Shown here: positions 47,346 through 60,700 of the stretch, one piece after another
How positions within the stretch are numbered: the first letter of the stretch is position 1
Layout of the letters: each line of letters opens with the position of its first letter
NCBI GenBank assembly: GCA_028015205.1
Contig: CM051511.1
Location: 868,001 to 932,000, forward strand
Reading direction: 5' to 3'
From: Mytilisepta virgata
Lineage: Eukaryota; Mollusca; Bivalvia; Mytilida; Mytilidae
Length of the DNA: 64,000 nt
Program-made: the position numbers and the translations under genes
The notes under the pieces: generated by a model
What the model was told of the DNA's origin: nothing
Databases searched by the model: none
The model's input: the letters and a program-made list of their open reading frames with translations, nothing else

Positions 47346-49400
47346 AATCGAAGGGGAAAACCCGATATCATATAAATCCTAATTACTTGAAACATCGTTA
47401 TAAAACAGAAACTACGCAAAATAATAAGACAAAACCAGAAGTTCATTGCGTTGCAATCTGGGTAGCTATCGTTGACAACTCCTTTTCTGTTACTAAGTAG
47501 TTGATAACAACTGCTTGGTATAGTTGACGAATTTGTGTCGTCTGCTTTGATTCTGCCTAATTAAAAAAGGCAATTTAACATAGACAAAATTCTTAGAGAT
47601 AATATTCAGATGGCTGAAGAAGCGAAAAGTACCGTTTTCGTTTGAGAAAATTAATTGGAATGTACAGTATTTTCAGATTTTAGATGTGGAGTGTCGATCG
47701 ATGACGTACCACATCCCCAGCCAGTTCTGGTAATCTAAAACAGGCCGTTTGGGGTTAGATAAATCTCAGACCAATTGTCTATTGGTTAAGGTCTTGTGGA
47801 TTTCCCCGCCGATACTGTTACTGCGGTACCTATGTAAAATACTACGACATATAAAACGTTTGACAGAAAATTGATGTATGGCTCGCTAGATCTAATATAT
47901 TATACGTATTTAATATTATTTAAATAGAAATTTAAAAAATAGATTATAATATATATCATAAATGGGAAATTGATCTAAATTTCAATTGATTTGAAGTACG
48001 TGTTAAGGTGACCGTTGATCCAATTACCTCTTTGGACTGGGTGGTAGCAATGGAATTTTCTGTTTATATTAGGTCATACTACCGTAAATTGTTTGTTTTT
48101 GGAGTCATTTAATCCCTGATACAAGAAAAATAGTCCCACACAGCCAGGTCTTTCTTACTGTTTTCATTTCATATATTGGTCCAATGATCTCTAATACAGC
48201 CCTGCTGTAACAGTATTTATAATGACAATAAAGATTTAAAGTTGAGATGACTGATTAAATGTTACGGCCTGGTGACAAATATAGAGAAATATACTTATAA
48301 TAAATGACAGCCATAAAGTCATATCGTTACAGGTAGTGAAAACTACATCAACCGTGACGCCTCATCCAACTTAATATACAACACGGATGAAGTATCATCT
48401 ATTTCGCATTATCGAATATTTGTTATGGAGTACAATATGATTTTACACGGATTAAAATATCAGTTTTTATTTTATATATGGATTTCTTCAAGTTTTTAAA
48501 AAATATCAAGAGTAAGGAGAATGTTAGTCGATTAATTTTTATACTTTTTTAGATAATTAATTTTTAACGTGTTTCGTGTGATTTATGATAGAAATTTGAG
48601 ATAACGATGTCAATCGAAAATCGTTATAATATATTTCTACCAAGCTTTTTGCCCAATTGCACGGATGTTGATGTTTAGCGGGGTATAGAACAAAATGGAT
48701 TAACGTATTTTGACTTTCTATTCAACTTTACGCTTATGAAAATCTTTATACCTTTTAATAGGTATATTTTGTGTTGTATATGACTGTGTATAGACTATTT
48801 TTTACTAAAGTAGTCTTATTCGCCTTCAGAGAGTTTTCATATCCAATTTGTTGGAGATCTCGATGTCCACATTTGATGGACAGGACAAGGAAAGATAACC
48901 GGGTGGAAGGTGAAGTGTTATCCTGATAAGTCAATCCTTAGTTGTACTTTATTTCAGGAATTCGGACATGAATAGATAAATAATGTGTTAACGAGAGGAT
49001 TTTATTATTGTTTGTGTCTCTTCATAATTACTTGACCTTTAGATAAATGTTATCATTTTCATTCACAAAAATGTTAAGTATGAGACCAATAGCCTCAACG
49101 AGGGAATTTATAAAGGATTTAATTATCTACTTTATCATTTGAATTAAAAGTCAGCGCTTGATTTTAACTGTGATATACTAGCGAAGTGTCAACAAAGTGC
49201 TACTCTAATATATTCAACAGTGAAGTTTTAAGTAGGCGATCAATGTTATGGAAATAAAATGATCCTTTTGTAGTGGATTTTTACTGTTGTTTTTAAGTTT
49301 TGAATAACTTTAATTGTTTATAATGTGACATTATCTAGACAGAAATTTTTAACTTCAAATCTGTTTTTCATCTGAAAATACATACGGCTCGTGGCTAAAG
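47346..49400. other. Intron-like non-coding stretch
   Basis: Contains the related foldback fragment at 47740-47785. Otherwise no gene or repeat recognised. Confidence 0.4.
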
Positions 49401-49573
49401 TTCTGTACAAAATGGACCAGGCCAACTCAAGGCTTTATAGACGTATATCCGACGCAGGATTAAGTGCAACCCTGTCGGTAGGGCAACGTAACCGAGGTCG
49501 AGCGTCAACAGTAGGAACATTACCGAACTGTAGACGGTTAATAATGGCACCCAGGTGGAGCAATCTTACAAAG
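49401..49573 (+). CDS. Candidate short exon (possibly an alternative first exon)
   Basis: The open frame ends in a good phase-0 donor (ACAAAG then GTATGTAAGG, from 49574). The upstream boundary is unclear: a weak acceptor-like GGCTAAAG ends at 49400, or the segment is a first exon starting at ATG 49412. From that ATG it encodes 54 residues beginning MDQANSRLYRRISDAG, rich in Arg and Ser with RRIS and GRAS motifs that could be basophilic kinase sites. No domain recognised. Its GC content is higher than the flanks and it contains RNRGRASTVGTLP, so it looks coding. Strand and phase match the PH exon upstream, so it may belong to that gene or start an alternative transcript. Confidence 0.5.
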
Positions 49574-51579
49574 GTATGTAAGGTTTCAATACTTCATTTA
49601 CAATTCCTGTCAATCAAAATATGTATCATAGCGCATTTATTGCTGCCACTGGTGGACTCAAGTTCTAAGGATATCACCGTCTAAGTTTCTAGTTCATGTG
49701 TACTGGAATGAAATTCACACCCTCATCTCTTTGATGCGTATTTGGTTCGTGTTAAAATCTCGTTAATTTCATATTCATTTGCGTAGACGACCTCTGCAGA
49801 ATATTATTGCCCTTAAGGTGTACCATTATCGGAGTCAAAGATATTATGTAAAAGCATTCTTCTTTTGCACCGGTATTTTTCTCCTGTTTCGATAAACCAG
49901 TTATGATATTTTAGTGTCTAATGATCGCATGGGACTTAGTTATTTTTCTTCAGTAGCCTATAGCGACTATAATTTGGTCAATATGAAGTAAAAGATGTAT
50001 TGATATCTATTTTAAGTAAGCAGTCATATGTAAGAAAAAAATCTGATTTGGAATGGGCCATCATGTAAAAATCCCAATTGAGGCAAATTTCAGGTTTTAA
50101 CAAAAACTAACATAAAATTTAGTATTGCGGCTAATATGTCCAAGTTAATTAATTCATCTGCTATTGGTTGTTTATTCTCACGTTTCTTTTGTGATTGATT
50201 TTGAACGACAGATGAGAAATATTTTTGAAATGAACAAATAAAGCGTAAGATATAAATCTGAACATTCCTACAGCTAACAAAAGAATTTTAGTCAAATAAC
50301 AAAATTGCACTATAATGCATATATGCACTTCAAACCGTATTCTCTGACCCTAAATATTGTATTTAGTTTGTTTAACTGTAAAGGGATCTTAAATTTAATT
50401 AAAATTTTGGGTACTGATCATATGTTTACATTTTTACAAAAAGCTAGATAAAATTCCTCGTTTGTTTGACCTCTTACGTTTTATCTATATGAAGAATATA
50501 GCCCTGGGTACTTATTTGAAGAAAATTTAATAAGGTCTGTTTTCAAGTACTGATACATGCAATAAATATTAAGTATCTCCTTATTGGGAAGGGTGAAATA
50601 AATCTTTATAGAATCATAAACTGAAGCATGCTCTGTAAAATTATGTGTTTTCCAATAGGTAAAAATGTACATCAAAGTGATGGTTAAACTTTACATTATA
50701 ACAAAGCTACATATTTTATGCTTTCTTTATCATACAACTCTCATTTTTTCAAAGAATTTGTGAGTTTTGTCAGTTCAACGAACATGTTTGATGTAAAAAA
50801 AAATAACTTTGACACTTAAGTATTTCAGAGTAAGTAAAAAATGAACTATTGTCCAGAAAGTGGATCATAAGGCTTATAGCATAAATAAGTCATGAAAGAT
50901 CGTATAAATATTTTTCATAAATAGAAATTGTCCCCCGATATAAAAGTCAAGGTCAGTAACAATTAAATACCTAAAATATATGTATTTGATATACCTCCGA
51001 GGGTTAGTCTATTAGGGGTATTTCTACAGTGATGCTTTGTAAAGTTCAAATGATCGTTCTTAACAATTTAGAGGAAGGGGGAGAGAGAGGGGTCTTCAAC
51101 GAATTTCACTTTGTGTTTTTGGTCACTACCAGTTTGACGAAATATGCATATCTTGTTGTTCAAAATTATCATAATAAGTTGTAAATACTTAAAACGTTTG
51201 TTCACTTTCGCAGTTATCTTTTCCCCAACATTGCTTAAATATTCTATTAATTCTAAAACTACTGGTAACGACGAAAATACAGGAGTTTTAAGATATCAGA
51301 AAAAATATAGTGAAGTATATCATCTGGCGTGCCATAAATTACATTTATATATCAAGCATTTTTGATAAAAGAGTTTGTTAACAAAAACTGTCTGTATTTT
51401 GGTGGGGTTTATATAGGCCAAGAAAAATAAAAATTTTCTCATTTCCTATACTAAAGTATCATGTATGCAAACGGACTAAAGGAACATATTTTTCAGTCAG
51501 TTCTGTTTGGTACCACATGTGTACTTAAAAGTAATATATTTTATATTTATGAGCTGTTTATATCTATAAACATATTTTG
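49574..51579. other. Intron-like non-coding stretch
   Basis: Begins with GTATGTAAGG. No further exon recognised. Confidence 0.4.
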
Positions 51580-52710
51580 TCAACTTTGTTTAATTAAATA
51601 TTAAATATGGACAAGAAAATGATAAAGATGTCATTTACGATTGTAATTAAAATAGTGAAAGTGGGAAACTAAACAAGACAAGTGATCTAGTTGTCCCTTG
51701 GGCAATTTAGTCTTTAATATCGGTCAAAGTTCAAGTGTCAGATTAATGGTTTCTGCAGTTTGTCATGTAAATTTTATAAAATTACGTCATACTTGTTACG
51801 TCATGAGACCCGGAGGAAACTACATGTGATTTAACTTTACCATAAATCTGTATGGGAAATATGCAGCGGTACCTTTTAAAATTTTGTTGTGTTAGGATTC
51901 CCGTATTTTGTTGTGTTGGGATTCTCGTATTTTTTTTGTGTTAGGATTCCCGTATTTTGTTTGTTCTATAAGGTTTGAAACCTTTCTGAATAACAATGCC
52001 AGAAACTGGGATTGTTTTCTTATTTAAAGTAAAATTCTATTTTTTAGATAAACGCAGTCCAGTAGGAGAGAATTAAATTTTTAATTTTAATGTCTTTAAA
52101 AAAATGCCAAATTGTCTTTATATTTTTAAATCTAAATTCTTTTGATGATTCATTTTTTTTTAAATTTTAATAATATTTTAAATTAAATGAAGTATGGCAG
52201 CTTCTGTTGTAAGAGTGAAATAATTTTCGTCCACAATGTTGACAAATTTTGGACAGTTTATATGGTCTTTAATTTATACATTTATTATCATTTTTATATT
52301 GAATAAATGAACCAAAATATACTATAATTGTTAATTTAAATGGATGGAGGTAAAATATCTTCATCTCTGAAGCCCCAAAACCCTTTCTTAGAGAGAAAAA
52401 ACTGGTTGGAAACGGAGCTTTGTCCACTGAAAAATGTTTGTGAAGTAAATCTAAATCTAATTAGGTTGAAGTAAAATATGACCTTTTATGTGTAACATAA
52501 CACAATAAACGGACGCTTAAGATCACTATCAGATCACGGTTCGACATTTATTGATTTGTTTGTTCGATTTGTAGCCGTTTTCTATTCATAAAATAATGTT
52601 TTTACATGCCAATGGGAGGAACTTATAATGTTTAGCATACATAGCTAGGCCACTGGTCATTACAAAATAATTTAGATCCTGATATTTATACATTGGTTGT
52701 TAAGCCTAGT
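51580..52710. repeat. Old direct duplication, left copy
   Basis: Shares ordered landmarks with 53345-54535: TTAAATATGGACAAGAAAAT (51607/53373), CTTTGTCCACTGAAAAAT (52418/54218), TTTATTGATTTG, TTTACATGCC, ATGGGAGGA, and TTTATACATTGGTTGTTA at the end. The offset grows from about 1,766 to about 1,800 bp, as expected with accumulated indels. No coding content. Confidence 0.7.
51881..51965. repeat. Short tandem repeat, three units of ~27-33 bp
   Basis: Three imperfect copies of GTGTTAGGATTCCCGTATTT followed by a T/G-rich tail. Present only in the left copy of the surrounding duplication. Confidence 0.8.
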
Positions 52711-53344
52711 ACACAGTAAGTAACATAATTATATTGTTTTGCTTCCGAACGTTTATATAGTTTAATTGTGGGCGTGTATTGTGTTTTGATTTAAATTTTC
52801 AGAAGTTTGATATTTTAAATACATTTGAAATAGTTGTTTCCTGATAATTTTTTTTTATTTTGTGTTAATTTCTGTTACCCGTATACTGCAGCACAGTAGT
52901 GACGAACTATCTCGAAGTTGTTTGTTGTGAACATTCATGATTTCAGATTGACAACATATATGTTGCAAGACAAAGGTTTCGAAGAATGATTCAAAACTGT
53001 GAGAGGCATTCTATATTGTCACACCTACGTCTGCTTTATACTTGAAAATAACTTGAAATCAAAACAACTTGAAAAAAAATATTTATTTTAATTTCCCGAT
53101 CGTAGACTTTCTCTTTCTTGATGTAACAACACAGAAGTTCGTTTCCTTTCATTACCAATTACCGTCTTTTCCTTTATAAGTCCGCAAAGTATAAAACAAT
53201 ATGCAATTGCATAAAGTCCATTTTGTATCATTTTTAGGTATGAGGTTATATTGTATACGCTATTTTATTGTTTCAACATAAAATATTATGTTGACAGTGT
53301 TAGGTATAAGACATTTGTAACGTACGTTTACTTAACCACATGTT

Positions 53345-54535
53345 TGTCACATTTGTTTAATCAGATGTTAAATATGGACAAGAAAATAATAAACCTGTCG
53401 TTTTGTAAAGCTGTAAGATATTTCAGCGGAAGGTTGATACATATCCCTACATTGCGTATGACATGAACATTATTGGCCTTTTGGCAGTATCCTTTCTATA
53501 TGTAAATGTGGGTCAAAGTTCCGATGACACCGGTGAAAGTTGCGTTTTGTACATTTATTAATAAACCTTTTGTAATGTCAATTTTGAGACAGCTAGTGCA
53601 TATTTTACTGAGTACTCGAAATCGCAGTTTTAATGATATCAATTCATAGTGTCCATCATATATAATTTGAATTTAATACAGGCTTTCTGAATTTTGAACA
53701 TATTACAGGAGATACAAGAATAGCGGAAGTTGCTAAACACATTGAGTCACTTGCATTTGCTCTCTGTGTCTGTTTTCTAATACATGTACCACAACACATA
53801 AAAATATATAAATTATTATTTGGCTTTTGTATATCTTGCGGTAAGTCGTGAGGTTTCGAATAAATTTTAAAGGCCTTAACAACTTCGAGATGAAGAACAG
53901 CAATGAAAACAAAACACTGTTTATTTCTTTTTGTATTATATTCCACAGTTTCTTATGTTAATTTCTCGTGTATATTTATCTTTGACATCGTTCTTTTATT
54001 TAAATATAACTATACATATATATATTCTGTGTCCACACTCATGACAAATTATGAACAGTTTTTATATTTAATATTGCAATATATTGATGCCTATTTCATA
54101 TATTCCCAATCACTACCTCTATTATGATGTATTAATGAACCGAAATATGCTATTATTATTCCACACAAGGTGGAATGCTTTAATCTCGAAATACAGTGTA
54201 ACATCTCACAGAGGACAAATTTGGGTGCTTTGTCCACTGAAAAATAGGTTCGGGGTTAATCTAGATCTGATTGGGTTGAAGTAAAAATCTGACCTTCTAT
54301 ATAGAATATAATACCATAAATGGAACATTAAGACCAGTTATCAGATAATGGTGCGACGTTTATTGATTTGATCGTTCGATTTTTGACGCCTTTTAACCAT
54401 AAAAGTCATGTTTTACATGCCGATGGGAGGAGTAAAGTTACCCATATTTACTATGTCTAATAATGGTCAGTGGTCATAACAAAATAATTAAAAGTTAAAG
54501 GTCTTTCTTTATACATTGGTTGTTAGTTCGTTTTA
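53345..54535. repeat. Old direct duplication, right copy
   Basis: Partner of 51580-52710 (see landmarks there). Divergence is substantial, so the event is old. The intervening sequence 52711-53344 is AT-rich and not recognised. Confidence 0.7.
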
Positions 54536-55065
54536 TGATTATTTCATGACAAAATTTAAAAATTATGGTCATTTGACGATTTAATTTGCTGGTTTAATTT
54601 TGTGCCTTTCACCAGTCTCATTGGAAAAGTTAATTAAGCCACACTCAATGATCTAATTATAAAGGAATAACTATTTTATTTTATTTTTATGAAAAATCAT
54701 ATATTCTCCGAAATGAAAATCAGTTATAGCCGTTCTGATATTCATGATATGAGTGGCATCCAACTAAATATAAACATACAGAAAAAGATTATTATTTTGG
54801 TACATGTAATTAATTCATATCCTATTTATGTGCACATGACAAGTGTGATCTGCCCTAAGCTATCAAACCGTTAAGAAAAGTTCCCACAACCATTAATAAG
54901 TCTGACAGATACCTCTAGTCCTTCCTGTGTATCAAGTAAGAATACTTGTCGTCTAGAACCTTAGAATAGCTGTATATAAATATATTTGGCATCAACTAAA
55001 ATTACAACATATACTGTTTATTATAATTAGCATTTTGACAAATATTGATGAAGTTTTCTCTATGT
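54536..55065. other. No clear feature
   Basis: AT-rich non-coding sequence. Confidence 0.4.
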
Positions 55066-55335
55066 TTTTGGAAACCTCGGTGACTGATCGAATGATTTAG
55101 GTAGTAATGTAACTATCACAAGCTAGTCAACAGTGAGGTCGATAGCTCGATTCGAACTGGTGGCGAGGCGTATTCGACACCAATGTTTTATTGAAAAGGA
55201 TTATCAGGTTTCATGCTAAAGATCAGTGTTTCTCTACTGACATCCCAACTCAGAGTCCTTCACCAATAAAAACTAGCCGTCACGATTTAGCACATTCTTA
55301 AAATGCCGTCAAATCACAAGTCAATCAATTCTTGT
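55066..55335 (+). mobile_element. Diverged SINE of the 22.5-kb family
   Basis: A degenerate tRNA-like head (ACCTCGGTGACTGATCGAAT), then CGATTCGAACTGGTGGCGAG and GTATTCGACACCAAT, then a body with CACCAATAAAAACTAGCCGT and AAAATGCCGTCAAATCACAA. This parallels the head-to-tail order of the SINEs at 22491-23007. Target duplication not resolved. Confidence 0.75.
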
Positions 55336-56693
55336 TTTGAACAAGAATGGTAAAATTTGCATTATTTTACAACAAAATTGAAAATGGCTTCTCTAGTGAC
55401 ATTTGAGTTGGCCAAAAAGAGAAAGAACCAAAAAAAAAGGTCAGCCAAAGGTCATTTGAAAATAGTCTAAAAATAGTCAAATTTTACACTATACTTTATT
55501 GTTATCATAATTACCAATCTGTTGTATCTCGTAACTTATACATGTACTGCCTGAAGACAAACTACACCATATGTACATGTACAAATATATTCAATATAGT
55601 TACAATTAAAAGTCAGATTTCGTACTCTTTGACATAGTTTAAAAATACGTACACGTGTTAGCGCATAAAACGTGTTTTTATTTTGATTTAAGGCGCAATT
55701 TTAACAACGTAGGTGTAATTTACATGCTATTGAAATGTATAGACAAGTGCATGTCCTTTTATACACATGTTCCTGTGCCCTCACAAATGTTCTTTCTCAA
55801 TAAAATGTGTCGTCAACAGTGCACAAGAAATAATTCATTTTGAACCCCACTGAAAAAGATGTACACGAAAAGGGTTGGGGTCATTATCCAATTATGCAAG
55901 CTGTCTCAAAAAAAAATAATGCTACCTTCCTCTACTGACTTTAAGATTTTAACGTACTTAACAGCGATTTTATTTACTAATAATGTTATTTGAATATTAA
56001 CAAACATGAATTATACAGTCAAACATTAATACGTTTTCTTCCTATTAAGGTGGTGAAAGAGGCAATTACTGTTTTTTGTAAATTAGGATGAATTATTTTT
56101 TTTCTAATATTGCCACGAGGGACATTCGGAATAAACAAAACATTAAAACTATCACATGGAAGGATTACATGTACTCACAACAACAAAAGGTTTTGGTGCT
56201 TAGTGTCCTTGTTGAAATAAATGTCGTAAGGACCACAAAAAGAGGAAAATTTGTATTAAATCTTCTAGAGACTATCGGCAAAAGAATATCGAAAATATGT
56301 AGAGATTTTCACTCATTTATTATCAAGATTTATATATGCCATGATTTTAAAAAGGAATTACACTTCTCTGATAATGGCCCCATACTTTTTTATTGCTTAA
56401 CAGAGATGTAATCAATGGTATTACCAAACCATTAGTAAATCATTTGCAGGAATCTCTCTATATATATATAGCTAATGCTACCTTTATTATAAGTTCGCCT
56501 CAACGAAGTTAAGGGGGCTATTGGAGTCACCCCGGCGTCCACGTCCGCCTCCGCATGCGGTCATGTATGTTTGTGTGCAGGTGCATGATGAAGAGACTGG
56601 CCATGTATCATAAGATGAAGGTCACATGACCCATATTACACGGTTGACTGGCTTTTAAGTTTTATGTAAAAAATCAGTTTTGATATACAAAGT
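55336..56693. other. No clear feature, grading into the 146-bp array
   Basis: AT-rich up to about 56500. From 56505 onward GC rises, with CGCCTCAACGAAGTTAAGGG and a CCATGTATCATAAGATGAAGG segment that leads into the tandem array and contains GGTCACATGACC near 56627. Confidence 0.4.
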
Positions 56694-57460
56694 GACCTAC
56701 AATCATATTACTTGGTGTGAGGGTGCATTCTGGGAGTAACACAGCCTCCTACCAAAATTAGGTCACTATGACCTTCTTATCCCGCTTCATTGACTTTGGT
56801 TAAGTTTTGCGTCCGAGTTTAGTTCTCCGATACCAAGGGACCTACAATCATATAACTTGGTGTGAGGGAGCATCTCAGGTAGTAACACACCCTCCCATCA
56901 AAATTAGGTCACCCTGACCTACTTAACACACTTCATTGACTTAGGTTAAGTTTAACGTCCGAGTTCAGTTCTCCGATATCAAGGGACTTACAATCATATT
57001 ACTTGATGTGAGGATGCATCTCTGGGAGTAACACAGCCTCCCACCAAAATTAGGTCACCCTGACCTACTTATCACACTTCATTGACTTAGGTTAAGTTTT
57101 AAGTCCGAGTTCAGTTCTCCGATACCAAGGGACCTACAATCATCTAACATGGTGTGAGGATGCATCTCTGGGAGTAACACAGCCTCCCACCAAAATTAGG
57201 TCACCCTGACCTACTTATCACACTTCATTGACTTAGGTTAAGTTTTAAGTCCGAGTTCAGTTCTCCGATACCAAGGGACCTACAATCATCTAACATGGTG
57301 TGAGGGTGCATCTCAGGATGTAACACAGCCTCCCACCAAAATTAGGTCACTCTGACCTACTTATCGCTCTACATTGACATAGGTTAAGTTTTACATCTGA
57401 GTTCAGTTCTCCGATACCAAGCGACCTACAATCATTACTTGCTGTAAGAGTGCATCTCGC
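56694..57460. repeat. 146-bp tandem array with one ERE-type palindrome per unit
   Basis: Units start (GACCTACAATCAT or variant) at 56694, 56839, 56985, 57131, 57277 and 57423: five full units of 145-146 bp and a partial sixth. Each full unit contains a perfect inverted AGGTCA repeat with 3-bp spacer: AGGTCAnnnTGACCT at 56760-56774, 56906-56920, 57052-57066, 57198-57212 and 57344-57358, spaced exactly 146 bp. This is the consensus oestrogen-response-element palindrome. The spacer is CTA, CCC, CCC, CCC and CTC, so both half-sites are invariant while the spacer varies. No gene was recognised nearby. Confidence 0.9.
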
Positions 57461-57514
57461 GGATATCCTGTGCATCGAAAAAGATATCTCAGGCATATAT
57501 AAACGTTATACGGG

Positions 57515-57770
57515 TATATGGGTCTTCGATGCAGCGAGAAAATCCCACACCCGGAGGCGGTCTTCAGCTGGCCACTAAACAATAACGCATACTAGTTCAG
57601 CGAAATGGACGGCACACTAAACTCCGAAACATACAAATGAACCAAAATTAAAAAAAACACACAAGACTAACAAAGGCTAGAGGTTTTTCACTTGGGACAG
57701 GCGTTTTTTGTTTTTGGGGATTTCAACCCCCTTCCCCCTTTTCCTTCTAGCCAATGTGGAATAAACAAAC
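57515..57770 (-). repeat. Dispersed repeat, inverted copy of 46252 plus extension
   Basis: 57525-57580 is the reverse complement of 46252-46320 (AAAATCCCACACCCGGAGGC block). It continues through CACACAAGACTAACAAAGGC and ACTTGGGACAGGCG, typical dispersed-repeat sequence resembling the CTGACTTGGTACAGG repeats elsewhere in the window. Confidence 0.6.
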
Positions 57771-60700
57771 ACACAGCGATAGGATAGACAAAATGCATGT
57801 TTTGATACTGGATTCATGTTTACGATATGGGTCAAATTACTGAATTCTCACACAGCCTGGTACGAAAAAAAGGATAGGGAAACGACACAATATACATTTT
57901 ATATAAAATATGTATTGAAACCAACGGGATGGGTTTGATAAGAAAAAACGCGTTATTGTCGTTAGAGAAATAAGATAGGTACTGAAATATGTTTTCGAAC
58001 TGAAAAAATGTCAACTTGTGACATACAAATTACACCTTTCCAAGGATACCTTATTTCACAGACTCTCCTTTAACAAAAAGTGTTCTCGACTTTCACTCAC
58101 AAGTGTAAAATAATAATTACTCTATAGAGATACGCATCTCGTTAAATGTAATATATAGGTTCTACTTTAAAAAGATTTATGATTGAAATAACATCTACAC
58201 AATAAGCACCATAAAAGGCCCCCTTTGACGGGTTATAATGAAATTTTCTTTCCTGTGTTGCTTGTATGAATATTAATGTATAAAGTATAAGTATTTTTAC
58301 AAATGACTGCAGTCTACATGCAGTCTAAAAAACAATGTATCCTTGTTCGTATATCATGTGCGTTTTATGCTTGTTGTGATAGGAAGACCCACAGGAAATA
58401 TAATGAAACTCTGTCACACTTTGCTGAATTGTTTACATTTACATTAATGTATGCAGCCCTAGTTAAGAATTAACCCTCTTTTGTCCATTCCAGTTTTAAT
58501 GGAAACATAATGTACATTTTAACATTTGTTTGATACAGTTTTCAAGAGCCTAACTCAGAAAGGTACGACAATTGGTATATAAGGTTTATATATTTTTCAG
58601 TCTTTTTTCTGTCATGCTCGCAAATGGGTAACTCTGCATTTTGCACACAGTATTAGAATACATGTAATTGATTTTAACAACCTTCCTTCTAATTCAAAAG
58701 CTCAAAATCTTCACACTGCAACACTACATGTTGTCAGAGAAAAAAAAGCTTTTAATTTTTATTACATAAAAGTTCAGAACTTTGAGTGGTCTAAAAAGGA
58801 CAGTGCATTTACTGATGTACGGAAAAAATGAAAAGTGTGTACTGACGTGATTAAACGGTTCTTGTACAAAAAAAACTTAGGGTACATGTACGTGTTATTA
58901 TAGAACGATTATACATCCAGGATTGAGATGTTTGTCAAAATTCAACCACAAGTGTACCATTAACTACTCTGACACGATACCCTTAGGATGGGTACTTCTC
59001 CATTAAATAATTGTTAGATCATCTCCTTATGTTTAGATAACTTGACATTTCTTATGTCCCCATGGCATTTTAACCTATATAAATGTTTGATGTGTACTAC
59101 AAGCTGAAGCATGAAAGATACTCACATTAAAAATTTATTTAAAGTTTGTTACTTTTGTACTTTTTATGGAAATACAAATATATGCCGTCATAGCGGAACT
59201 ATAAAACCACAACCCGTTTTAGGATAAACGTTTTAGCACAAGCAACCAATAGCCCGACATATGCATGAATTTTTAACACGTAGTATGCCCCAGCTTACAC
59301 TACCATTGATGTAACTTGAGGTTTTCTGCAAGCTTTGAATTTTCCCGCTATTATATTCGGATATTTATAATGGTTCTGATAAAAAATACAGGTTTTTTAT
59401 GTTTTCCCTCGCGTGTATACTTTCAGTAACAAATATCATATGACAATGGCATAGGCTGAATAATTAAACTTTACAAAATGCGTATTGAATCTTCAGATGC
59501 TTGAGAAAATGGTGGTTGGGCTTGATTTAAAACAAAGAATTTACTATCTTAAACAACTGTTTGTGTCAAATTAAATAAAGCTCAAAATCAAACTGAATAT
59601 GAAAAATAATTCCAAGATATTTAAACTACAGAAATAAAGTTATGTTAAAAACCAATTTTGTATTGCTTTATATCGACAGCCATTATCGTAGATTTTATTA
59701 GCCTGATAGTCATCAAGATTAAAATGGAGCTCAGAAATGTGCATCATCAATAAACGTGTAATAAAGTATCTATGTGATTGTATCCCTAATGTAGCAATAA
59801 CTTTTTATCTAAATTTTCTTATTATATCCGGTTCACCAAGTCTCTAAAAATCTTATAAACATAAAATTTTGTATAATATTATCCGAATTGAAGTTCAAAC
59901 ATAATGGTCACGTGATGATTAAACACTAATCTGTTATAACAAAAATTGTAGTAATTCTAGCTTATACAGAGAGCAAGCATTTAATTTTTAGGGAGAAGAC
60001 AAGGAAGTTATCTTTGATCCAGCTTTTTTTTTATCGCAGAACCCCTTAGCCTGTTTTTTTTTTTCGGAACACAAGCCTCCCAACTTTTTTCAAAGTGTAG
60101 TACTATTTGAAAGCAGGTGATATTCAATAATTTTCATAACATTTTTGAGCCGCCTGTTTACAAATTCCTTCCTTGCACCGCTATAAAAATCAGACGATTT
60201 TATATTGTTCTCTTATAGGCGCAATCTTGGCATTTAATAAATAATAACTTTAATAATAAATTTAAAGTTCCGATAAAAATTATATATTATAAATCCGATT
60301 TGAAATATACTTATTGGTTTGCAGAATAAACGATCAATACAAGTTTAATGCCTTAAAATATTCACAGAATTCTAAAAAGTACACTGTTCAATTAAAATAC
60401 TATCTATGTAAATTTGTAATAAAAGAGTCAAAAGCAGCTTGCAACAATGCACGTATATATCTGCATTAAATAATCCATATTACATACAGGTGCTTTTACG
60501 AAAAAAAATAGACGTGTGCATATCATATTTTCCTGTGACATGTTGTATGGATTTAAAATGGATAAATATGATGTACATTAAAACGATCTATCTTTCCCAG
60601 AAATGCTTTAAAATGACAAGATTAAAATCACGGGGGGTTGGAGGTAACTGCCTGTATAATGATAACTTCATGTGTGCGGACAAAAAGGTTGAAAAGATAT

